From Chondromyces crocatus (lineage in GTDB: Bacteria; Myxococcota_A; Polyangia; Polyangiales; Polyangiaceae), in the NCBI RefSeq assembly GCF_001189295.1, contig NZ_CP012159.1, forward strand, positions 7,495,001 through 7,559,000: a DNA stretch of 64,000 nucleotides, read 5' to 3'. Each line of letters opens with the position of its first letter. Position 1 is the first letter of the stretch. The notes under the pieces are model-generated. The model was not told where the DNA came from, did not search any database, and saw only the letters and a list, made by a program, of their open reading frames with translations. The position numbers and the translations under genes were made by a program. This document shows, piece by piece, positions 19,501 to 27,529 of this stretch.

Positions 19501-20803
19501 CCGACTCGCGAGGAGCCGTCGTCCCGCCACGCCCGCAGACGCCGTACCCATCTCTCCGGACGCGAGCTACGTGATCACGGGTGGCCTCGGGGCGCTCGGC
19601 CTGCAGGTTGCACGCTCGCTGGTGCAGCAGGGCGCCCGGCACCTGGCGCTGCTCGGGAGGGGTGAACCATCCGACACGGCGCACTCCACCGTTCGGGCGA
19701 TGAAGGAGGCGGGAGCGCGGGTGCTGATCCTTTCCGCGGACGTCGCGCAGATCGAGGATGTCGAGCGCGCTCTCGCGCGCGTCCGCGCAGAGCTTCCCGC
19801 ATTGCGCGGCGTGATCCACGCGGCGGGTGTGCTCGCGGACGGCATGCTCGTCGAGCAGAGCGTCGAGCGCTTCACCGAGGTCATGCCACCGAAGGTCGCG
19901 GGTGCGTGGAATTTGCACCTCGCCACGCGAGCGGATCCGCTCGACCTGTTCGTTTTGTTCTCGTCCGCCGCGTCTCTGTTCGGCTCGGTCGGGCAAGGGA
20001 ACTACGCAGCAGCGAATGCCTTCCTCGACGCCCTCGCGCACCACCGTCGCGCGCTCGGTCTGCCGGCGCTCAGCATCGACTGGGGGCCCTGGGCCGGCGA
20101 GGGCATGGCGGCCCAGGTCAGCACGCGCCGGTGGAGCGACTGGGGCGTGGAGCGCATCGGGCCGGAGCAGGGGGCGCAGCTGCTTCGAGACCTGCTCGGC
20201 CGGCGCGACGTCGCCCAGCTCGGCGTCCTGTCCGTGTCGTGGCCGAAGCTGTTCGAGCGCACCGCTGGAAGCGCGAGGCTCGGAGTCTTCGAGTTGCTCG
20301 CCGCAGAGGCACAGCCAGCACGGCCAGGTGCGGCCGCAACGCCCACCTCCGATGGGCTCGCGGAGCGTTTGGCTCAGATGGAACCGAAGCGACGCCGTGA
20401 GCTGATCGCCGAGCGCGTGCAGCAGCTGTGCACCGCTGCGCTCGGGCTCGATCCCGCCGCGCCATTCGACCGGCGCAAGCCGTTGTTCGAACTGGGGCTC
20501 GACTCGCTGATGGCCGTCGAGCTGCGCAACAACCTCCAGCGCGTGGCTGGCGTGCCGCTACCACCGACGGTGGTCTTCGAGAACCCCAGCGCCGACGCGC
20601 TCACCGAGTTCGTGCTGGGGCACGTCTCCGCGGAGCCGGTACCAGCCACGTCGTCCCCTACCCTCATCGCGGTCACGCCGAGCCCTGTCACCGCTCTGCC
20701 CGCTCTGCCCAGCCTCGAGAACCTTTCCGAGGCGGAGCTGTCCGATCTCCTCGCCGCCGAGCTCTCGGCCTCCGCAGCGCTGATGGGACCTGGGATGGAC
20801 TGA
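10592..20803 (+). CDS. Type I PKS, two modules (M2: KS-AT-KR-ACP; M3: KS-AT-DH-KR-ACP)
   Basis: About 3403 residues from GTG 10592, 21 bases after the previous stop. M2: KS Cys213 (DTACSSS), AT Ser664 with HAFH at 765 (malonyl), KR from about 1159 with LED (B-like) and Tyr1305, ACP Ser1474 (GFDSLM). M3: KS Cys1706, AT Ser2158 with HAFH at 2259 (malonyl), DH His2465, KR from about 2991 with LAD and Tyr3138, ACP Ser3305 (GLDSLM). Expected outcome: M2 leaves a hydroxyl and M3 an alkene. Oddities: the M3 DH motif reads [10 protein letters not shown], with Ser where the motif HxxxGxxxxP has Pro. The M3 KS has FGFIGTNAH instead of FGFSGTNAH. The two AT domains are nearly identical at DNA level. N-terminal docking helices and a C-terminal [14 protein letters not shown] tail link it to its neighbours. 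Confidence 0.95.
   Translation: [3403 protein letters not shown]
11360..11570 (+). repeat. KS homology tract, copy 1 (M2)
   Basis: This stretch encodes [20 protein letters not shown] and the following VVLKRL / AVNQDGRS region of the M2 KS. It is nearly identical at DNA level to the M3 KS stretch at 15839-16049, more so than to any other KS in the window, which suggests recent duplication or gene conversion. Confidence 0.6.
12311..13325 (+). repeat. AT homology tract, copy 1 (M2)
   Basis: This covers the whole AT domain of M2 and the post-AT linker down to LPTYPFQR. It aligns without gaps to 16793-17807 at a constant offset of 4482 bases. In the first 400 bases I count about 14 mismatches, while the flanks diverge sharply. 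Confidence 0.85.
15839..16049 (+). repeat. KS homology tract, copy 2 (M3)
   Basis: Partner of 11360-11570. It encodes the same KS core in M3 with scattered third-position changes, such as DALANGD for DALADGD and RSVGLT for RSSGLT. Confidence 0.6.
16793..17807 (+). repeat. AT homology tract, copy 2 (M3)
   Basis: Partner of 12311-13325 at an offset of 4482 bases (a multiple of three), without indels. It starts at the [13 protein letters not shown] motif and ends at the conserved YPFQR linker, after which the proteins differ (RLSYW in M2, RRRFW in M3). Confidence 0.85.
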
Positions 20804-20805
20804 TC

Positions 20806-23800
20806 ATGAGCAACTCGACCGAAACACCCGACCCTCAGGCACGCCTGCGAGAGGCCATCCTCGCGATCCACAAACTCCGGACGCGCCTCGACGCCGTGGA
20901 ACGCCAGAAGACGGAGCCGATCGCGATCATCGGTGTAGGCTGCCGCTTCCCGGGTGGCGCTTCGACGCCCGATCGCTTCTGGAGCCTGCTCCGCGACGGC
21001 GTGGATGCGGTCGTGGAGGTCCCGGCTGCACGCTGGGATGCGGACACCTGGTACGATCCGACGCCTGGCGCACCGGGCAAGATGTACGTGCGCGAGGGAG
21101 GGTTCCTCGAAGGCGCGGTGGATGCCTTCGACGCGGATTTCTTCGGCATCTCGCCGCGCGAGGCGGCCGCGATGGACCCACAGCAGCGGCTCCTGCTGGA
21201 GGTGGCACGGGAGGCGCTGGAGCACGCGGGTGAGGTGCCTGAGAAGCTCGCCCGGAGCGCCACGGGCGTGTTCGTGGGCGTGATGGGCAATGACTACTCG
21301 CGCTTGCAGATGCGGAACGGGGATCCGCGCCGCATCGGGCCGTACACGGGTACGGGCTACGCCTGGAGCTTCCTCGCCGGACGGGTGTCGTATCTTCTCG
21401 GGCTGCAGGGGCCCAGCATGGTCGTGGACACGGCGTGCTCGTCTTCGCTCGCCGCCGTCCACCTCGCGTGCAGCAGCCTGCGAGCGGGCGAGTGTGATCT
21501 GGCGCTTGCGGGAGGGGTGAATCTCATCCTGGCGCCGGAGTCGAGCGTGGTCATGTGCCAGCTCCAGGCGCTGGCCAAGGACGGACGGTGCAAGACCTTC
21601 GACGCCGCGGCCGACGGCTACGGACGCGGCGAGGGGGCGGGCGTGATCGTACTGAAGCGTCTCGGCGCTGCGCTCGCCGCGGGAGACCGGGTGCTCGCAG
21701 TGATCCGCGGCTCGGCCGTAGGTCACGACGGGCCGAGCGGTGGTCTGACGATCCCGAATGGTGCCGCGCAGCAGGACGTCATCCGGCGCGCGCTGGCGAA
21801 TGGGAAGGTGGCGCCCTCCCAGGTGAGCTACGTCGAAGCTCACGGGACGGGCACGTCGCTCGGCGATCCGATCGAACTTCGTGCGCTCTGGTCCGTGCTC
21901 GGCGAGGGGCGCGCGCCCGAGCGGCGACTCCGGGTGGGTTCGGTGAAGACGAACTTCGGGCACCTGGAAGGGGCCGCGGGGATCTCGGGCCTCATCAAGG
22001 TGGTGCTCGCGCTGAAGCACCAGCAGATCCCCCCACATCTGCACCTGAAGAAGCTGAACAGCTACATCGCCTGGGACGAGATGCCGGTCGACATCCCTCA
22101 GTCGCTGTCGTCCTGGGAAGTGCCAGAAGGGGTAAGTCGGATCGGGGGCGTGAGTTCGTTCGGGCTCTCCGGAATCAATGCCCACGTCGTCCTCGAAGAG
22201 GCGCCCGCGCAGGCTGTGCCCACGGATGAGACGACTGTTGGACCGGTGCTCTTGCCACTGTCTGCCCGCAGCGAAGGGGCGTTGCGCGAGCTCGCACAAG
22301 CCTACGTCCCTGTGCTCTCAGGCGAGGGGCCGTCGCCCAAAGACATCGCGGCGACCACCGCCTTGCGGCGCGCCCACCACGAGCATCGGCTGGCCCTCGT
22401 GGGCGCGACGCTCGCGGAGTTGCGGGAGCAGGTGGAGGCCTTCCTCGCTGGCGAGGCGCGCGTTGGAATGTCATCCGGCGTCGTGCCGGCCGGGGTGTGT
22501 CGCAAGGTGGTCTTCGTCTATCCCGGGCAGGGATCGCAGTGGGTCGGCATGGGCCGCGAGCTGCTCGAAAGCGAACCGGTGTTCCGCGAGGCCATGGATC
22601 GCTGCGAAGCGGCCATGAAGCCGTGGGTCTCCTGGTCGCTGAGCGGCGTACTACGAGGAGACGGCGCCGAGTTCGACCGCGTCGACGTGGTGCAGCCCGT
22701 GCTCTTCGCGCTCGCGGCTGCCATGACGGCGCTGTGGCGCTCGTGGGGGGTCGAACCCGACGCGGTGGTGGGACACAGCCAGGGCGAGATCGCCGCCGCG
22801 TATGCCGCGGGTGCGCTGACCCTGGAGGACGCCTCACGGATCGTCTGCGAGCGCAGCAGGCTCGTGGCCACGGCTGGAGGGAACGCCGGATGCGGCAAAT
22901 ACGGGATGGGCGTGGTGGAGCTGTCCTGGCAGGAGGCCGAAGCGCGACTCTCGGGGCTCGAAGGCCGGGTCGCCGTGGCGGCGCACAACGGGCCACGGTC
23001 CACGGTGCTGAGCGGCGAGACGGAAGCGCTCGACACACTGATGGCACGCCTTAACGAGGAGGGACGCTTCTGCCGCCGCGTGAAGGTGGACTACGCATCG
23101 CACAGTCCGCAGATGGATGCGCTCGAACCCGAGCTCCTGCACATGCTCCAGGGCATCACGCCCCGCGCGGAGAGCACGACGTTCTACTCGACGGTGACCG
23201 GCGAGCCGCGCTGTGGCGCAGAACTCGACCCGACCTACTGGGCACAAAACATCCGCAGGACGGTGCGCTTCACGGAGACCGTGGAGCGGCTCTCGCGGGA
23301 TGGCTACGAGGTCTTCCTCGAGATCAGCCCTCACCCTCTCTTGACGATGGAGGTCGAGGCCAGTGTGGGTGAGTCGGGGCGTGTCCTGGCGCTACCGTCA
23401 CTGCGGCGCGGCGAGCCGGAGCGAGCGTCCATGCTGGGCGCGCTCGGCGCGTTCCATACCGCGGGGTACCCCGTGAACTTCGAGCGGCTCTGTTCGCGTG
23501 GAGGAAGGTTCGTCGATCTGCCCACGTACCCCTGGCAGCGGCAACCTTACTGGCTCGAGGACGATGGCGGAGATGGCTGGGCTGGCGCGGCGCCCCCCGG
23601 TGCCAGGCAGAATGCGACGTCACGACACCCCCTCCTCGGCGACGTGCTGCACGCGTCGCTGGAGGGAGGCTCCCATTTCTGGGAGCGGGATCTCGCGACG
23701 GATCGCCTGCCGCTCCTCGGCGATCACCGCGTGCAGGGCGCCGTTGTGATGCCCGCCGCGGCCTACCTGGAAATGGCGCTCGCGGCAGCAGCGGAGGCGC

Positions 23801-26800
23801 TCGATGGCGCGACGCCCGTCGTGGAGGGCGTGGCGTTCCACAAGGCGCTCTTCGTCCCGGAGAGTGGCGCACGCAGGCTCCAGGTGGTGGTCACGCCCGA
23901 GCTGGGAGCGACCGCTTCGTTCCAGATCGCGAGCGCACCGCCCGGGGAGCAGGCCTGGACGATCCACGCGACCGGCAGCGTGCGACTGGATGGGGGCTCC
24001 GCACAGGCGAGAGGTCATGCGGATCTGGCTGCTATTCGCGCTCGGTGCACCGAGCGCGTGAGCGGGGCCGAGCACTATGAGACCGCCCGCGCGCGTGGCC
24101 TCGACTATGGTCCCAGCTTCCAGGGTGTCACTGAGATCGCCCGCCGGGATGGTGAGGCGCTCGCCGCCATTCATGGCCCTGAGGTCATCGCGACGGAGGC
24201 GGTCGCGTACGGGATCCACCCAGCGCTCCTCGACGCGTGCTTCCAGGCTGCGAGCGCCGCTGCGCCGCGAGCCGTCGATGGGGATCAGGCGTGGTTGCCT
24301 GTCCATCTCGACCGATTCCGTCTGGTTGCACGACCGAGCCCCAACGGCGCCCTCTTCAGCCACGCCGTGGTGCATCCTGCTACTGGAGACGAAGGATTCA
24401 TCGCCGACGTCGAGGTCCTCGATGCCGAGGGAAAGCTCGTGGCCGAGGCGCGGGGCTTCAGGGCAAAGCCGCTCGAGCAGCTCGGCGGAGATCCCATCGG
24501 AAGCTGGCTCTTCTCGCTGCGCTGGGAGCGCCGGGAAAACTCGCCAGCACCGATGTCCCGCGGCACGGGCCGCAGTGCCGCAGAACGAGGCGCATGGCTC
24601 GTCTTCGACGAGGGGCAGGGTATCGGATGCGCGCTGACCGCTCGGCTCGAAGAGCGCCATGAGCGGGTCGTGACCGTGACCCCTGGGACCACCGGCGAAG
24701 GGCTCGCGCGGGAAGCAGAGGATCGTTACCGGCTCGACCCGGCCTTTTCGCAGGGCTTCCGCAATCTGCTCGCGGAAGCCTTCCAGGGAATGTCGCCTGC
24801 CGGGGTGCTCTTCGCCTGGAGCCTCGGCGCCCCCCCCTCCGATGACACCGGCCTCACGTGGCTGCACCGCGCCGAGGAGCTTGGCCCCGTGAGCGCGCTG
24901 CACCTCGTGCAAGGGATTGCCGAAGCGGGCTGGAGCGTTGCGCCACGGCTCTGGCTCGTCACGCGAGGTGCGGTTCCGATCGGTGATGGGCGCGTCGTAC
25001 CCGCCATGGCGACGATGTGGGGCCTTGCCCGGACGCTCGCCTACGAGCATCCGGAGCTTCGATGCACCGCCATCGATCTCGATTCCACAGGTGGCGCGCA
25101 GGAGATCCCCACGCTCCTCGCCGAGTTCGAAGCGGCGGATCCCGAGGATCAGGTGGCGCTGCGCGGTGGAGAGCGCTTCGTGGCCCGTCTTGCACGCACA
25201 CAGACGACAATGGACGGCAACCCCAGCGCGCCCTCGGCGATCCGCGCAGAGGTTGGCCAGGTCTCGTTCCGCCTCGAGATCGATGCGCCAGGCGTGCTGG
25301 ACAACCTCGTGCTGCGCGAGTCGGTGCGGCAGCCCCCAGGGCCGGACGAGGTCGAGATCGAAGTCCGCGCCGCTGGGCTCAATTTCCTCGACGTCCTCTC
25401 GGCCATGGGGATGCGACCGGATGTCGAGCCTGGTGGTGTTCCGCGGCTCGGCGGTGAATGCGCCGGCACGGTGACGGCGGTCGGTGAGCGGGTGGACTTC
25501 CTCCAGCCGGGCGACGCGGTGATCGCGCTCGCACCACACAGCATGGGCTCCCACGTCACCACGGCTGCAACGTTCGTGGTCAGGCTGCCAGCAAACCTCG
25601 GCTTCGAGGAGGCCGCAGGTATCCCCATTGCTTTCATGACGGCGTACCACGCGGTGTGTCGCCTGGGGCAGCTGGGCCCGGGCGAACGCGTCCTGATCCA
25701 TGCCGCGTCGGGTGGCACGGGGCTCGCGGCGGTGCAGCTCGCGCGACGGTGCGGCGCCGAGATCTTCGCGACTGCAGGCAGTGAGGAGAAGCGCGCGCTC
25801 CTTCGCGCTCAGGGCATCGAGCACGTCATGGACTCGCGATCTACGTCCTTCGCCGACGAGATCCTTCGCGCCACTGGCGGCAAAGGGGTGGATGTGGTGC
25901 TCAACTCGCTCACGGGCGAGGCCATCCCCAGGAGCCTTGCCGTCCTCGCGCCCTACGGCCGGTTCCTCGAGATCGGCAAGCGGGACATCTACGAGAATCG
26001 CCGTCTGGGGCTCGCGCCGTTCCAGCGAAACCTCTCGTACTTCGCCGTGGACCTGGCGCGCATGCTCGTCGAGCGCCCGGAGCGCTGCGGCGCACTCCTC
26101 CGCGAGGTCGTCGGTCTCTTCGCGTCCGGCGAACTCTCACCGCCCCCGACGAGCCCCACCCCGATCGCCGAGGCAGCCGAGGCGTTCCGGCGGATGGCGC
26201 AAGCAAAGCACGTGGGAAAGATCGTGCTGCTCTGCAACGATCCTGGGCCCGTCGCACCGCTCCGCCGCGGGCAGCTCCGGCCAGACGGGACTTACCTCGT
26301 GACCGGAGGCCTGGGGGGCCTCGGCCTTGCGCTCGCGGAATGGCTGGTCGGCGAGGGCGCACGGCACCTCGTTCTCGTAGGTAGGAACGCGCCGAGCCCA
26401 ACGGCCCATGAGGTCATCCGTCGCCTGGAGACGGCAGGTGCGCGGGTCTTTGCAGGTCGCGCCGACGTCGCCGACCGCGTTGCGCTGGCCGATCTCCTCG
26501 CCGAGGTGCGGCGGACTTCGCCCCCCCTGCGAGGCATCTTCCATGCAGCCGCGGTGCTGGATGACGGCATCGCGCTCGAGCTCGATCGGGCGCGCGTTCG
26601 CCGGGTCATGGCGCCCAAGGTCGACGGAGCGTGGAACCTGCACAGCCTGACGCAGGACGACCCGCTGGATCTGTTCGTGCTTTTCTCGTCCGTGGCTTCC
26701 GTTCTCGGCTCGCCAGGTCAGAGCAACTATGCGGCTGCGAACGCTTTCCTCGACGCCCTCGCCCACGAGCGCCGTGCGATGGGGCTGCCCGCGCAGAGCT

Positions 26801-27474
26801 TCGACTGGGGCCCGTGGGCCGAGGTGGGGCTCGCGGCCCAGCAGGACAACCGTGGCGCGCGGCTCGAGGCCGAAGGGATGGGAAGCATCTCACCACGGCT
26901 CGGCCTGGAAGCCCTCCGGCGGCTGCTGCATGAGGATCCCGTACAGCCGGTGATCGTGCCGCTGAATCTCGAGCGCTGGCGGGAGAGTCAGCCAGGGATC
27001 GCGAACCGACCGCTGCTCTCGGCTCTTCTCGCCGCGACGGTAGCGCAGACGCCCCGTGAGCGTAGCGAAGGTTCGTTGCGCCAGGAGCTGCGCAAGATGC
27101 ATGTCGATGAGCGCTCCGCGCGGATGGAGGTCCACCTGCGCGAGCAAGTGGCGAGGACACTGCGCGCCTCTCCCACCCAGATCCGTTCCGATCTCCCGCT
27201 CCACCGCATGGGCGTCGACTCACTGATGGCGATGGAGCTGAAGAAGCGTATCGAAGCAGAACTCGGCGTGACCGTCCCGGTGGTGAAGCTGCTCAAGGGC
27301 CCCAGCCTCGCGGAACTCGCAGGGCAGCTCCTCGAACTCGTCGCCGCCGAGGAGGTGCTCGACGCGGTGATCACGAGCGGCACTCAGGGCGGCGCGCTCG
27401 GGTCCGAGGCTCTGGGCGATGCCGAGAGCGTCGCTCCCTCCGAGGACGAAGAGATCGAGGTACTCCAGTTCTGA
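20806..27474 (+). CDS. Type I PKS, one fully reducing methylmalonyl module (M4: KS-AT-DH-ER-KR-ACP)
   Basis: A protein of 2222 residues from ATG 20806, two bases after the previous stop. The frame stays open far upstream, but only the part from [19 protein letters not shown] matches a PKS docking N-terminus. KS Cys211 (DTACSSS); its FGLSGINAH motif has Ile for the usual Thr. AT has GHSQGE (Ser658) and VDYASH (763-766), the methylmalonyl-CoA signature. DH has [10 protein letters not shown] with His974. ER about 1485-1810 has [13 protein letters not shown]. KR from 1829 has LDD (B-type) and Tyr1975. ACP Ser2139 (GVDSLM). It should install a methyl branch and reduce the previous carbonyl to CH2. 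The acidic tail [11 protein letters not shown] differs from the docking tails of the other PKSs and fits the NRPS docking domain that follows. Confidence 0.95.
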   Translation: [2222 protein letters not shown]

Positions 27475-27515
27475 ACGGCAGAGACGGGGGAGCACGTGGC
27501 AACCCGAGGAGTGAC

Positions 27516-27523
27516 GAGGTGAT
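27516..27523 (+). promoter_or_regulatory. Strong ribosome binding site of the NRPS gene
   Basis: GAGGTGAT is a good match to the 16S rRNA tail and lies 6 bases before ATG 27530. It is the clearest Shine-Dalgarno site in the operon, placed in its longest internal gap (55 bases). Confidence 0.6.
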
Positions 27524-27529
27524 TGGTCG

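Noticed and set aside
20428-20805. In-frame extension upstream of the M4 PKS
   Set aside because: It overlaps the ACP of M3 in another frame and has no PKS similarity; the start at 20806 gives a proper docking N-terminus.
23620-25824. Very long antisense reading frame opposite M4, and similar ones at 1358-3427, 29102-31210 and 61795-63840
   Set aside because: In GC-rich genes the antisense frame often stays open. The translations are low-complexity and rich in Arg, His and Pro, and match no family.
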